A stretch of 64,000 bases of DNA from Heterobilharzia americana (taxonomy: Eukaryota > Platyhelminthes > Trematoda > Strigeidida > Schistosomatidae), in contig OX104128.1 of NCBI GenBank assembly GCA_944470555.2, forward strand, positions 3,100,001 to 3,164,000. Reading direction: 5' to 3'. The notes below the pieces were generated by a model that had not been told where the DNA came from, did not search any database, and saw only the letters and a program-made list of their open reading frames with translations. Below are positions 1-12,352 of this stretch, one piece after another. Each line of letters opens with the position of its first letter. Within the stretch, counting starts at the first letter, position 1. The position numbers and the translations under genes are program-made.

Positions 1-1227
1 CAATCAATAATACTTCGCAACTAAGGTGAGATTTTCAATGACCTATGCATCAGTTGTTCCTGTTTGACAAGAACTACACCTTGAAGTTAGATCAATACTC
101 CACAATGGTTTCAGTCGGACTGAAAAATGGTTCTGATGCCTACATTTTTATGTCTATCTACTGATAACTTTTATAAGTATTTCTTTAAAAAAGGTTGAAT
201 TTATATATTTGGATAGGAAAAGTGTTATCCATGTGGAGTAAACAACTGATTGAACCTTAGAATCTGACACTTAAGAAGAAAAGTTCCTATCCTGATATTC
301 CAAGTGTTACTTGCCGGAGGTAGCTGACATAGTGATGAACTTGGTTGATAAAATACCTCTGACTTTAGAAACTAGACTAAATGAAATGGTTGCTAACTGA
401 GTAATGTACTTTCGTCTTGTCTTACAATGACTGGTTGAGAGTGGAACAGCTAACTGATAATGTCTCTGACTCGGATAATGAATACAAAAGATTTGGATCT
501 CTAAGGTGCTAGTTAATTCAAGGTAGCAAGCACAAGAACTAGACTCCAATTTTATGCTACTGATGATTAACCACTCAACAATGAATCTTAAGTTTGTAGT
601 TTTCATGACTTTCTCTCTAAGTGTTTCATTTTACATACTTTCTAGCATACAAATGACAAAGTATAACTTAACCAATAATAGGATTATTTATGTTGTTACT
701 AACTGGAACTGGTAATTCTAGCTGTACAAGATTCAGTTGATAATCATTACTTGTGCTCGTAGCGTAATGAAAGATGGAAGGGACTACACTCAACAACCAC
801 GTAAACATTTTTGCAGTAGGTAATGAGCCACATCTTTAGTGTGATGACTAATAATATTACCTGACTACCCAAACGTTGGTATGCTAAGTAGGATGTGAAT
901 TTGTGACCTAGTGATTGAAAGTCAACTGCCTGAACCAATAAGCTACAGCTTCAATGTGTAGTATGCGATATGTATCAAAAACTTGTGAGACAGCAAGTAT
1001 AAGAATTTAGAAGTATCGTGGAATGGTAAAAAAATAACATCATGTTTACATATCTCCGAGTTATTTTGATATTTCACTGTAAAGAAGCTAGTGATTATTT
1101 TTAAGACCTGATTAAGACATGAGAACATCTTACTTCATAGAAGTTAAATGATATTGAATAAAATTGTGAGCACTTGATATTACTATCCACGTTAACTTAA
1201 AACTGAGACAAACTTTCCTATAATTTC
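1..1227. other. No recognisable feature
   Basis: AT-rich intergenic or intronic sequence. Reading frames up to 99 codons occur but have no coding look or splice context. Confidence 0.5.
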
Positions 1228-1425
1228 AAAGGATGGATTGGGCATGCACTGAGAAAACCATTCGGGACGTCATGCGCCAGGCCATTCCTTCGAGTGGAAC
1301 TCAGATGGGAAACGACGAGTTGGGCGTCGGCGCCGACGGTGACACGGAGGAGATGGTGTGAGGAAGAGATGAGAGCTTGTGGGCTGTCATGGAACAGGTT
1401 CAAAAGTTTACAGAGAGCAATTAGT
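1228..1425 (+). mobile_element. RTE-type non-LTR fragment (3' end only)
   Basis: Matches the C-terminal part of the repeated RT family in this window: the GGATTGGGCATGCACTGAGA block encoding the W-x-W-I-G-H-x-L-R segment, then the GGGAAACGACGAGTTGGGCG block and GAGAGCTTGTGGGCTGTC. The (TAA)n end is lost. Confidence 0.75.
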
Positions 1426-1796
1426 TAGTAGAACAAAGCCTTAGTAACGGGAAACCTTAAGAATGACCAATCAGGCTTGCAGATGCTGTATTCAAAGTCA
1501 TTCATGATGTCCATTTACTATACTGTTAACTCTACATAGACCTTTGATGAATTATAGCAAAGATCATGTTCTGGTTTATTTTCTACAAGTTAGATTGTTT
1601 GCCAGAAGTTGAATTGTGAACATGGTTTTGTAATAGATTGCATATCTAATAGTGAGAAAATAGATGGTTTCATCTTTCGTTGTCCCAGTGTTACTAGAAG
1701 AAATCTTTAAGAATAGGATCGTTTTCAAATGATCTCATCTATATCTCCAGCAAATAATGTTTTTAGTACTAAATTATTTTTGATAAATTGGTTGAT

Positions 1797-1890
1797 TGTG
1801 GCTACAGAATCCAGGACGCGCGTTTCGTCCCACTTGGGACTCGTCAGCTGCATGTACCTGCACCCGAGTGATGTTGTTCCCACTGGGACT
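1797..1890 (-). repeat. Sm-alpha-type SINE, truncated inverted copy
   Basis: A minus-strand fragment with the hammerhead motif and the GGGAACAACATCACTC stretch, ending within the tRNA-like head (complement of CGAGTCCCAGTGGGAAC). It faces the plus-strand copy that starts at 1944. Confidence 0.8.
1803..1860 (-). ncRNA. Hammerhead ribozyme motif, core intact
   Basis: The minus strand reads CTGACGA, stem II GTCCC-AAGT-GGGAC (five pairs), GAAA, stem III ACGCGCGT, then the cleavage triplet GTC and CTGGAT. Stem I has one G-G mismatch (ATGCAG against CTGGAT). All core bases are present. This is the layout of the Sm-alpha hammerhead. Confidence 0.82.
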
Positions 1891-1943
1891 CGATCCAACA
1901 AAAGAAAGGAGAATAACAAGTATGTCAATAAATTGCAATAACT

Positions 1944-2245
1944 ACTACCCGTTGTACAAGAAGTGGCTATCGTTCCTCCGTGGCATAGTGGATAACGCCT
2001 TGGCGTTTGAAGCGATGAGCACGAGGTTCGAGTCCTAGTGGGAATAACATCACTGGGGTGCATGTACATCCAGCGGACGAGTCCTAAATAGGACGAAATG
2101 TGCGTCCTGGATTCTCCTGCCAGCCACAACCAACCAATTTATCATAATTAACATTCAGGCAATATCGAGGTATCCGCATAGGAGCCCATATGCTAACAGA
2201 CGTCGAACAATTCGATTTAACAAAACAACAGAGAATAACAAGTAT
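1944..2245 (+). repeat. Sm-alpha-type SINE, near complete
   Basis: In order: TACCCGTTGTACAAGAAGTG leader; tRNA-like head with A-box-like TGGCATAGTGG (1981-1991) and B-box GGTTCGAGTCC (2025-2035); spacer; hammerhead region; then a tail with CAATATCGAGGTATCCGCAT and GGAGCCCATATGCTAACAGA. Pol III transcription from the internal boxes is the expected mode. Confidence 0.85.
2064..2118 (+). ncRNA. Hammerhead ribozyme motif, core mutated
   Basis: The core reads CGGACGA instead of CTGACGA (U4 to G), followed by GTCCTAAATAGGAC, GAAA, ATGTGCGT, C. The mutation hits an essential core base, so cleavage is unlikely. Confidence 0.8.
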
Positions 2246-3391
2246 GTCAATAAATACTAATATCAGTAGAAGCTGTGACAGATGTTAATGAAGTTTCTTC
2301 AGTGCAGCGGTATCAATACTGCAGAGATATTTCCACCAAAATAATATGCAGGTTGGATATGAAGATTAGTAGAGTAGGTAACGTGGTGAAATAAATGAAT
2401 ATCTTGTTCACAAACATAAATATGATCAAGGAAAGTGATTGAAACAGGACTAGTTAGGTTACATACATATGTCTTGATAAATCACAGATTCTTGGTACAT
2501 ACAACTGAAATACAAAGGACACTTTCAGCAGACAAGAGATAGCTTAGAAAGAACTATACTGCAAGTTATAGGAAATGAGTAGTATAGTATACTAGAATAT
2601 GCACAGATGCTCGAAAGTTGTAAATATCGTTATCTGGAATGGGTTACACTCATCAAGTTATTGTTCAGCAGAAGAACTTAGTTGATTGGGCAGCTGGAGT
2701 GCACACAAACAAAGCTGAAAATATGTGGAGTCGTTTTAGAAAGTTTCTAAAATCTTTAGCAGGCTCATGAAGGGATATGTTATGGGGTTAGTGAATGAAC
2801 AGCAATACAGACAACAGTATAGTTTTAAAGATGATAAACTTATTAGAAATCCAATATCTTTATTCCTCACGTAAAACATGTTCATAAATAGCAAATAAAA
2901 TACATTTTTCTCAATAATTACATTATCCCTCATTCACTCAAATCGGATTGGTCAGTGCATATTCGAAACGTGACTGACCGTCACTAAAGTTTAATCCCAT
3001 CAATTGATGTTCTTTCAAAACTAATCATTAGTGTAAGCGTACACCTACTAGCAACTCTGAGTCATGTATTTTAGATCTACACACTGATATCAGTAGCAGT
3101 ATTTTCTTCAGTAATTTTGAGAAGTTTATCATTCAGATATTCTTTTCAACTGACAACTTGAACACACATATGAATTGGTTCAGACATTTGAACCTATCAA
3201 CAGCTCCGTATAATACCTGCATATCTGTCTTATTTGAATTTGTTCCCAAACATTTTTCAAAGGTGGCAAGTATCATTCAATGTTATTCATCAAATTATTA
3301 CCCTTTGTATAATAACTGGATTTTTAAAGAAAATTCTCATAAGAAATGAGTATTTCAAGAAAACCGTTAGTGATTAAAGCGAAATTAAGAT

Positions 3392-3460
3392 CTAGTCGGC
3401 TCAGTTGGTTGAGGGCTAGGTCATTGGTTCGAATCTTGCCGAGATTAGTTATCTAATTAG
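3392..3460 (+). repeat. tRNA-like fragment (SINE head or tRNA relic)
   Basis: TCGGCTCAGTTGGTTGAGGG resembles an A box and GGTTCGAATCTTG a B box about 20 bases further. No full cloverleaf can be drawn, so a SINE head is more likely than a tRNA gene. Confidence 0.5.
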
Positions 3461-3849
3461 CTTAGACTTAAACCTATGTTTACCTAGTACCTAATTCTCA
3501 GGACACAACATTCACGTTGACTTCAACTTCCAAAATATGAGCACACTTTAGTGAGACTAATTAGAACGAAGAAAAAACGTAGCATATTAGGGAATCCATT
3601 GTGTATTAAAACTAAGTTAAAGCCTCTTGTATTCATATTATAAATTTATATTTCAAGGTTATATTTGTCGTAGACTGACACTAGTTGGCGAATTAATGAA
3701 AACATAGGGACATGAAACAGGTGTTTAGTCTCTGTATCGGAATTTTCGCCACTGAACACCTATAACCCCACCTAAGACTGTCAGATTTTGTGGTAAATGC
3801 GCTACTACTCAGTAACTTGGTACATCTATAATGATCCGCAGTTTCTTAC

Positions 3850-4005
3850 TTCTGAAGGTCCTGAGTTTGGTCCTCAGAGAGGTTGTAAAGTCACACTACT
3901 AAGGAGTCTGTTACTTACATAAAACAGCTGTACAGTGCTCCCAATTTTGTAACGTTTCTCCAACTGATGTCAGTCTATCATAAATACTATCTTGAAATAA
4001 ATCAC
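3850..4005 (+). repeat. tRNA-derived SINE family 3, fragment
   Basis: GAAGGTCCTGAGTTTGGTCC (B-box region), AAAACAGCTGTACAGTGCTC, CTCCAACTGATGTCAGTCTA and TAAATACTATCTTGAAATAA match the 3' part of the family. Confidence 0.65.
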
Positions 4006-6074
4006 CATGAATCTCATATTTAGTTGATATATGTCTTGTTAGAATGAATGTTGTTGTAAAGGTTAGATTGCGGTAGAACAAGAGATTGTAGAGGTCATGA
4101 GAAGACAGGTTAGTAATGATCAGAAAACAAAATATAATAATGCACAATGTGTAGAACTGATTAAATTAGAACCCATGTCTAGTGTGAACTGGAGATCTAA
4201 TGACAAGACAGCGACGTGTCCAAATAAATGGTAGGTTGAGAAATTAGTTAACCAACGGAGTTGATGATTAACACAAATCTGGTTTCTGATGTTTGACTAA
4301 AATGGCCTCAGTGAAGCTAGCATCTTAATTATTCTCTTTGTTTATGATTTTGAACAAGTTCGAAGCATCTGCTTGATGTCATGTAACCACTAAGGAGTTA
4401 GTAACTGTACTGTTGGAAATAAATACTTTCTGAATGGTAGACTCTTCTAGACATATTCAAAATATCAAAAGTAAACCCTCCCTTCGCTTCTTCTAATGTA
4501 AATGCTTAAGCAGATACACGTGGATTGAAACACACAATTGGGGGTAACATACATGTGTACATCTCGATTGTTTATTGTACAAATGAGCGAGAATTTCGAA
4601 ACGGGGAGATAGTTTCACTACGGGATATATCTTGGATAGAGCAAGGTGTAGTCCTCTGTTTTTTCATCATCACCTCTGAAGTCAAGATGAATGAAGACTG
4701 GCATTGTCTCTTCATTAATTACTAACTGACTATTAATTACTTAACGATTTTTAAGTTTTTCATGTACTTATATAACTTATTAGCCCTTAGACAATCCTCT
4801 TTTTACACTAATTTTCGTTTATTGTACCCCCACTCCACAGCTCCAGGATTTTCTATCTCAACAGATATGAGTTGCTACTGATTTCGACTAACAATTGTAA
4901 CTAGTAATCTTGTGTTCCCTTGACTCGCTCACTACCTTATTGTTAATCCCGGATTTCAAATCTTCATTTATTTCTACATATTTAAAGTATTTCATACATT
5001 GACTATTACTTATTCTTTATTTCAATTGTTGGCTGTTTGAAGCTGATGAAAGGCTATAAAACAGAATGAGGTTATTTTATTCTGCAGATATCCTTGTTCT
5101 TTCATTGTTCAAATTTGTCAAGGGAACTAAAGTATGATAAGTCACCTTTTTGTGTGATATTAACCGAAGATTTAAGTGAATGCAGTAATTCATCTGTTTA
5201 TGAAAATCTTACAACAGTAGGCTCTAGAATTATATAAGGAGGATAACTGAGCTTATCAGACGACCTGCTTCAATGGAGACATTTAAGTTAATAGCTTATA
5301 AACTGGTGACTTTTGTGTTCTACTGTCTTGGTTAGTCATCCTCATAATACATGTTTACCTGCTGTAATCATCTTAAATAAACTTATCTTTACATAACCAC
5401 TTCCTTCAGTTACATGATTGTAACCTATTTGGGATTGGTTGATGATAGTTAATTCAAGAGGTAATATTACACGAATGCTGGAAAAAAGTTGCTTATCTCT
5501 TACTTATAAATAGATACATAATACCAGTATGAGATCTGACATGACTGTGTAACGATCCAAGTTGCCACCCGTGACACTGAAAGAGAATGGATTAAGATGA
5601 AAGATGAAGAAATAAGGAGGAAAAACAGTCAGAAACAGTAGAAGTTCATAAGAAGACATCTAGGATGAATAAGACAGTAGTGATACTCAGCATGATGACT
5701 AAAATCAAGATGCTTTATGGATACATCTGCCCCCCGTGATATCTATTCTAAGGCATATCACTATGCGGCCTTCAACTGGGAACTCTACATTTCCTTACAC
5801 CGCTCAGATGAACAGTTAAGGACTGATACTATATGTAATACTGTTGGAATGAAAATAAACTGAAAAGATATCATCTTTGGTTACAACCCCGAGTGATGTA
5901 GGTTTGGATCTTTGAGGGATCAACAGTTTCATAAAGCTTACACACATACTTGACTGATGAATATCGGCAAGTGACCAATCTGAGTTCATCGTTTTTTACA
6001 ACCATCTAACATTGAGGAAAAAGCATTGCAACACAGTGAATTTTTTCAGTTTCGGGACTACATTTCAATGAAAT
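4006..6074. other. No recognisable feature
   Basis: AT-rich filler. I see no RT, SINE or exon-like text, except a weak tRNA/SINE-2-like scrap near 5885-5995 (CCCGAGTGATGTAGGTTTGG). Confidence 0.45.
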
Positions 6075-6892
6075 GGTCTAACCGGTGAAATCTCTGCACA
6101 AATACAAAAGGCTCGATTGGCTGGCTTTCGTCAACTTACGCCACCTGTGGGGCCACCGTGATATCCGATTGTCTGTTAAGGGTCGCGTATACTGCACAAC
6201 AGTCCGCTCTCTTATACTCTGTGGCTGTGAAACATGGCCATTGAAGTTGGAAGACATGAGAAGGCTGGCTTCAGGTGTTTGACCACCGTTATCTTCGTAG
6301 TACAGGCCGTATTCTGTGGTGTCGCCACGTGAGTAATAGAGAAGTCAAGTGTAGAGTTTTAGGGAGAAGAGGTAAGTCGGTTGACAAGGTTATGAACCTT
6401 CATCGACTGAGATGGTTGGCTGGGACAGGTGTTACGTATGCCTAGTGACCGATTGCCTCGTAATACAATGTTGGCTGAAGTAGTTGCAGGCTGGATAAAG
6501 GCCCAGAGTGGCCAGACTAAAACATGGCACCAGTGCATGAAGTCTTTGACTGTTGGTTTGAGCCATGCTGGGTAACGCAGACTAGTTGGTTTGGGTTAGC
6601 GGGACAAGAGGAACCAGTGGTTGGAGACTCTAGGGATAAGGCTGAGAACCGATGTCAGTGGCGCAGATGTATGGACACATTATCCTCATTTTAACGACCC
6701 TATACTGAATGTCACCACTTTCTCATTCTTCCTTTCTCTCTTTTCGTACTTTATATTTGTTTTGATTGAATTTTCTTATCTTCATGTTGCACCTCACTGC
6801 CTTTGTTGCTTGATGTAGTGATATGAGATGTGGCAACTCGGAGTGTTACGCAGTAATGCCCGGTCCTAGGTTGATCTGGATGGATGGACAGA
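6075..6892 (+). mobile_element. Second non-LTR family (CETWP type), degraded copy
   Basis: Reads RLDWLAFVNLRHLWGHRDIR then LSVKGRVYCTTVRSLILCGC-ETWPLK in one frame (6085-6282). After frameshifts it gives LRSTGRILWCRHVSN-like, GKSVDKVMNLHRLRWL and TKTWHQCMKSLT. Its 3' tail has GATATGAGATGTGGCAACTC near 6820. The RT C-terminal pattern (CETWP … LRWLGHV … KTWHQ) is common in fluke non-LTR elements and distinct from the family with the CAA tract. Confidence 0.8.
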
Positions 6893-7737
6893 ATTATATT
6901 AGTACTTTAGAATAAGATGATATGAGACATTTATCTTTCTTGATGAGTCAGTATATTCATAGGATCTCTTATATAGTCGATTTTATCAGCTTGACTGTCT
7001 GCGACAGCCGTTGTTTGGAAGACTTGTATTGATAACTAGGTGATGATTGAATGATTAAATGAAAATCTGGGCAGCAGCAAGATTCAAATTGGCGAATTCA
7101 GTCATCACCCAGTATCAGTGCAAGTCTGCGATATCACTCCTGCTATCTGAAATAGTCATACAGATAATTAGTATGCTTCTTTGAATCGATTCAGTGTAGT
7201 ACATCTCTTCTGAACTACTGATTATTTTGCGCAACCTACACATATAAGAATGCACATACTTGCACACTTGCATACGAAATATTTTAAAACTATTCATACT
7301 TTCCAGCAGTAAAGCTTTACCTTAACAAATGTATAATCAACTTGTTTCATTCCAAATAACTTTTTCTATGTTACGTATAACATGAAAGATTTTTGTTCAT
7401 AATTATTTCTAATCCATTATGTTCCAGTATTTTACTTTGCCTAGGTATGCTATTTTATATACTATGTATCATGTTCTAGGCAAGACAGATGTAAAGTACC
7501 GTACCAGACACTAGTTGTTTAAATGTACTTCAATGAATTATCTTATTTATTCCTTCATTTCTTGAATATTTAACCGGTTATCTTTAGATCAATATGATTC
7601 TTTTTATAACAGTGAATTATTTCTGCTGAAATAAAAAAAATTGGAACAAAATAGGTTGGGAAATAATAATGATAATAATAGTAGTAATTTCATAAATCAA
7701 GGTCTTTATAAGCCAGGTATGCCAGGCGAGGCTAACG
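6893..7737. other. No recognisable feature
   Basis: AT-rich. A 60-codon minus frame at 7115-7297 has an acceptor-like AG, but its phase does not fit the host gene. Confidence 0.45.
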
Positions 7738-8047
7738 AGGCTGACAACGAACCAAATCACAACCTATCACCCAACAAATATGCAGAAGAATGTGGAGATG
7801 GATTGGGCATACACTGAGAAGACCATTCAGGGACATCAGGTGCCAGGTACTCAAGTAGAACCCAAATGGGAAACGACGAGTTGAGCATCGGTGCTGAGGG
7901 TGACATGGAGGAGGTCGTGCGGGGAAGAAATGAGAGCTTGTGGGCTGTCGTGGAACCAGGTTCACAAGATTGCAGAGAATAGAATGGAATTGAGACGTGC
8001 TACTGAAGCCCTATGTTCCATTAGGAACCCAAAGGACAAATATTAAT
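7738..8047 (+). mobile_element. RTE-type non-LTR fragment (3' end)
   Basis: Begins in the codons for [14 protein letters not shown] (a frameshifted form of the N-Q-P-I-T-Q-Q-I-C segment), passes the IGHTLR block, and ends AGGAACCCAAAGGACAAATA, close to the family's usual 3' terminus. Confidence 0.8.
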
Positions 8048-8344
8048 AACAATGCCCATTTAATTCATTTCACTCAAGTTGGCTAAAATAGTTTTATTTG
8101 GTAGACTGGTTTTTATATGTGAAGTGAACAAGACATCTAATTGAAGAAAAAATTGGACCTACAGCATGTAGATTATTGTCTGAACGATATGCCGACTGTA
8201 CAACTCGAATTAACTACCAGCTCTTAGTTCGAACCATCTCATGATACATAGTTTCCTTCAACTCTGACCATCCTCATTATCCTGATATTATTAAGACCAA
8301 CTTATCTAATAAATCCATCTTAAGTAGTCCTATCAACAATTCCT

Positions 8345-8515
8345 TGGTTGTTCCGTCCTACTTTGAACTCATCAGCTGGATAAGACTGTATTACAGGAAG
8401 TAATGGCGTTCCTATTGAAATCTAAACCCAGCACTTATCGCTTCAAACGTTAGAGCATTATCCACAAAGCTACTGAGATAGGAGAGATACTCCTTGTACA
8501 ACGGGCTATTAATTT
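8345..8515 (-). repeat. Sm-alpha-type SINE, degenerate
   Basis: The minus strand has CAGCTGATGAGTTCAAAGTA (hammerhead 5' half), then upstream CGATAAGTGCTGGGTTTAGA (B-box remnant) and ATAATGCTCTAACGTTTGAA. It has diverged beyond function. Confidence 0.6.
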
Positions 8516-8984
8516 CTATTTGCTGATGCGTATAGTCTGATATACCACACAATCATACAGTATTATCAACTAGATGACCATTGTAGTCAATCACGTTAGC
8601 ACAGCGCATGAGATTGGTTAGAATGATAGACTACATTAAAATAAGAAACCCACATAGAAACTTAAGTAGTGCTGTGTATATACTGACAGACAGTCAAATT
8701 AGAGTGTACCAATATTACCAATCTAGTAACTAGTGTAGTAGAGTGGAGGGAGACATCAGTCACTGGATCTTTGTTCACTTATATAAAAGTAGAACTTAGG
8801 TAATGTAGAGGAATATAATTCCATTTTAGTTAGTTTATTAAGAATGTCACACAATGAAGGAACAGTGTTATTTACTGGATTACCTTTCCAACACACTTTA
8901 TTGTCCATAGTCATCATACCAAGATAACTATTCAACTTTGAGATATCCTTTATATAGTTCTAATTTCCTCATCTCTTTGTGGGA

Positions 8985-9620
8985 TTGTTAGTAGGATTTG
9001 CCATACATTCGGAACAGGTGCTCAGTTATTCCTGTTGGTGCATGTATTAGGTGTTGATTCAATAAACAAAGATTCAGTTATCAATCTCTCCCTCCACCCT
9101 TCAATGTTAGTTTTAAGGATTTTCACCCTGTCTCATCCTATTTGTGTAGTTGTATGTAATCGCATGCATAGCTATGGATGAGCCTTTTCCTAAATTCCTC
9201 ACACTACTAGGATCTACCAAGCTTGACCTAGCTAGGTTTTTGTGCTAGGATAACCTAGTTGGTCCTGGTCGACTACTTTGACCTGTGTATTTGCCCTCAC
9301 ATTCGTTGTAAGGGATTCGGTAAACTCAGTTATTCTGCTTGATTGGATCGATAGGATCATTTTACCTGCAAAGATTGTTCCCAAGCGAGTTTGTACGTTT
9401 AAATGCCACTCATATCCCACCATTATTATTGAGAAACTTAAGTAATGTCTCTGAGGTGCCTTTCTTGCATGATGATGCTGTAGAAATTTTGAATCCTATC
9501 TTCACAGTATTGACACCATTATTGTCACCACTATTAACACCTATGTTACTAATATCAGTCATATTTTTCCCAAGATTCCTGAGGAACATGTCAATTAATT
9601 TGGGAGGATCATTGTTGATG
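8985..9620 (-). mobile_element. Penelope-like element, inverted 3' part with GIY-YIG remnant
   Basis: The minus strand at about 9232-9326 reads VYRIPYNECEGKYTGQSSRP and then TRLS-stop-HKN, a GIY-YIG nuclease N-terminus with the Y-x-G-Q core. At 9340-9620 it is an inverted, diverged copy of 11270-11510 (FLRN linker, EVPFLHDD-type text on the opposite strand). The 3' flanking part (9000-9110) contains the complement of ATTGAATCAACACC. It is one arm of a large inverted arrangement with the RT part downstream. Confidence 0.75.
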
Positions 9621-9754
9621 AGTAAGGTGTGTTTAATGTATCTAGCCTTTTATCTCAGATTTTCTTTTTTGCCAGTCACTTTTCTGGCCTTATTGCTTCT
9701 ACATTTTACCAAGCCAACAGGGTGAAAATCCTTAACAGTAACATAATGGGGTGG

Positions 9755-9835
9755 TGGTCGTGGAGGTTGATAATTGAATCTTTGTTTATCGAATCAACAC
9801 CTAAGATTATGTACTGCTGGTTGACAACTTCAACA
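9755..9835 (+). repeat. Penelope-like 3'-UTR segment upstream of the RT (pseudo-LTR-like)
   Basis: GGTTGATAATTGAATCTTTG and ATCGAATCAACACCTAAGAT match the 3'-UTR text at 9035-9075 (complement) and 11505-11525. A 3' segment placed just upstream of RT in the same orientation is the tandem pseudo-LTR layout known for Penelope elements. Confidence 0.6.
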
Positions 9836-9839
9836 TAGC

Positions 9840-11645
9840 GAGACCAAGTGCTTTCAGAAAATCCAAGAATACTCAAATAAATAAGCTCAACAAGTTAGTG
9901 GAAGAGAAAAAAAATATCCGGGAGAGAATGATGAGATTCTCAGTAGCACATTGCCTGTTAATGATAAAAGAAATTGGGTTTTCAATCTCTCAATAAAGGT
10001 TTCAAGCTCAACAGACGTAAAAATGCTAGAAAATGGAATTAACTTCAATGTAGCAGTAGATAAAGAAGTGGGAAATAAGGCTATAGCATAATATGCTATA
10101 ACACTTAAGCGACAGAAGAAAACGAAACAGAACTTACCGGTAGTACAAAGAGAAGCTTTTAAGAGCCTTCAGAATGACAGCAACATAGTAATTGCTAAAT
10201 CCGACAAAGGCTACTCGACAGTAGTTTTAAACAAATCTGATTACCTTCAGAAAGTCAAGGAATATATAGTAACAGGGCAGTACGAAGAAATTAAGAAACC
10301 AATAGACACTTTTATAAATAAGGTTAAAAAATCCACGTTGGGTTTAATAAGCCGAGTGAAGCTGTTTCTAGGTGAGTCGTACCGGTTTAATTTAAGACCG
10401 AAAATTAATAATCCCAATACGATTTATGGTTTTATTAAAATTCATAAGTCAGGCTATCCTATTAGACCTATAGTACAGTTTAGAAATACTCCTACTTGTA
10501 ACTTATCCAAATATTTAGCTATGGCCTTTGATCCAATTAGAAATCATTCTAAATCCAAACTACCTAGTTCTTATGTTTTGAAGCATAGATTAGATGACAT
10601 ATATTTAGGTGATAATAAAAAACGGTTAGTTTTGATATAGTTTGAATACTAACATACAGATTAGCATGATTCTGGAAGCAGTTAGAAATGAGCTTAATAA
10701 TGACCATGAGCTTACACTATAAATTAAGGTAGCAGTACATTAGATCATTTTAGGAGTATAACTAGGTCTAGTTTCTACAGTCTTTAAGTTTCAGAGTAGA
10801 ATATACAAACAAACTGAAGTAGTTGCCATAGGATCAACAATTTCCCCAATTGTGGCTGACATATTTATGAGTAGTTGGGAATAGATGGCTGTAGGACCAT
10901 TCAGCCCCACTCCAGTAATATGGTTTCGAGATTTTGGTAATAAGTTTTCCAGTATTTAAGTAGGAACACACAGACAATTTTAATTACACATACAAATCTA
11001 GTAGTCAACGTAATCCAGTCCACTTATGAAGTAAAAAATGGTGGAGGGGAATTAGCAATGTTGGATTAGACAATAAAACGTAAACAAGATGGAAGTTTAG
11101 ACACAAGTGTCTACAGAAAACCTTCACATTCAAATCGTTACTTTGACTTCAAATCGTCTCACCCTACGTCAGTTAAAGTTGGTTCAGTAAAGTATTTAAG
11201 CAGCAGGGCCGAAAACCGTACTAGAAAATCAGCAGATCTCGGAAGGGAAACCAGATATATTAAAGACACTTTACACATCAACAGTTACCCTCCCAAGTTG
11301 ATTGGTAAGTTCCTTAGAAATCGTAAGAAAAATATCGGTAACAGGTGTTAATAATAGTAACAATAAAGTTAATAACAATAATGTCAATACTGTGAGTAGG
11401 GAATTGAAAATCTCCACAGTATTACCATACAAAGAAGGTACCTCAGAAACACTACATACGATTCTCGATAAGCCTGTGGTTAGAGTGGCATTCAAACCTA
11501 CGGTTTATTGAATCAACACCAAATGCTACAATAGGAATGATTCAGCACCTGTTCCAAGTATATGAAAAACTCTACTATCTGACTATATAAAAAGAAAGTG
11601 AGAGAGTTAGAACAATATAAAGTATATCTCAAAGTTGTGTAGTTA
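9840..11645 (+). mobile_element. Penelope-like element, RT part
   Basis: In order: a degraded N-terminal part; VIAKSDKGYSTVVLNKSDY at 10187-10243 (the 'ADKG…VV…DY' motif of Penelope RT); an open 100-codon piece at 10338-10640 with GFIKIHKSGYPIRPIVQF and PTCNLSKYLA; STISPIVADIFM near 10835-10870; KQDGSLDTSVYRKPSHSN near 11085-11130; and the linker to 11510. The GIY-YIG part is missing: the linker joins TTATTGAATCAACACC directly. Stops and frameshifts make it non-functional. Confidence 0.85.
10338..10640 (+). pseudogene. Penelope-type reverse transcriptase fragment (100 codons)
   Basis: The longest open part of the PLE RT. K-I-H-K-x-G-x-P-x-R-P-I-V and P-T-x-x-L-S-K-x-L-A are Penelope RT signatures (RT motif 2 region). 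It is flanked in the same element by upstream ADKG-like and downstream VYRKP-like motifs in other frames. It is a remnant, not an independent gene. Confidence 0.85.
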
Positions 11646-11726
11646 TCTTGATATGACTATGGACAATAAGTTATATCAGAAAAGCAGCACACTAAATAAT
11701 AGAAGTAGGAAACTGTGAACTATTAA

Positions 11727-11937
11727 ACCCTGACCCAGTGACTGAATGGTAAAAACATTCACCACGACACTTTTAAGTCCTATTTCGATTCCTAGCAGTG
11801 TCGTGGGTGAATGAGATTGAGAAGTCCTATTGTAAGATGAAACAGCTGTCCAGCAATCCCATAATCCCATTAGTTCTTCAACTCATATCAGTGCATGGTG
11901 AACACTACCTGTAAATTAAAAATCCCCTTTCATCTCA
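11727..11937 (+). repeat. SINE family 3 copy
   Basis: Head GACCCAGTGACTGAATGGTA, B-box-like TATTTCGATTCCTAGCAG, then GAAACAGCTGTCCAGCAATC, CAACTCATATCAGTGCATGG and the AAAAATCCCCTTTCATCTCA end. Confidence 0.75.
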
Positions 11938-11977
11938 AAAATACATTACTGTATAGTGCTCATTAGTGACCTGCTTC

Positions 11978-12288
11978 CATTTGAATATCAGGAAGGTGTA
12001 ATGAGAAGTAGTGATATGTGGGGTCACTCAGTCGGAAGTGAAGCGGATGCTAACTGAAGACCTTGGGTGATATTCGCGCTGAAAATTGACCCAGTGGCTG
12101 AATGATTAACGCGTTCGACGTAAAACCTTAAGGTCCTGAGTTCGATCCATAGCCGGTAGTGGGTGCGTACTACCTAGGAGTCCCATACTGGGATGAAACA
12201 CCTCTTCAGTGGTTCCCCAACTGATATCAATCCATGATAAATGCTATCTCTAGATTAAAAATCCCCATTCATCTCATAAAATAAATTA
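11978..12288 (+). repeat. SINE family 3, long copy with 5' extension
   Basis: The 5' extension (GGAAGTGAAGCGGATGCTAA, AGACCTTGGGTGATATTC) precedes the head CCCAGTGGCTGAATGATTAA, B-box AGTTCGATCCATA, GTAGTGGGTGCGTACTACC, and the AATCCCCATTCATCTCA end. It matches 43965-44290 over its whole length. Confidence 0.8.
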
Positions 12289-12339
12289 ATTTTAGGTTTG
12301 GAAGTGTTGCCTATTAGACTTTTTTATTAAGTTTGTGCT

Positions 12340-12352
12340 AACTTTCACTGAT
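12340..12352. repeat. Target-site duplication, left copy
   Basis: AACTTTCACTGAT, identical to 13686-13698 and directly adjoining the (ATT)n tail of the minus-strand RTE copy. Confidence 0.88.

Noticed and set aside
307..606. 99-codon minus-strand frame near the window start
   Set aside because: No domain, no splice context in phase and no sign of coding bias; treated as chance.
3392..3460. Functional tRNA gene
   Set aside because: A- and B-box-like words are present but acceptor and anticodon stems cannot be drawn; the same holds for 25770-25850 and 47605-47675.
7115..7297. Possible further 3' exon of the minus-strand host gene
   Set aside because: An acceptor-like TGTAG is present, but the open frame does not have the phase required after the exon at 14038, and the peptide has no recognisable continuity.
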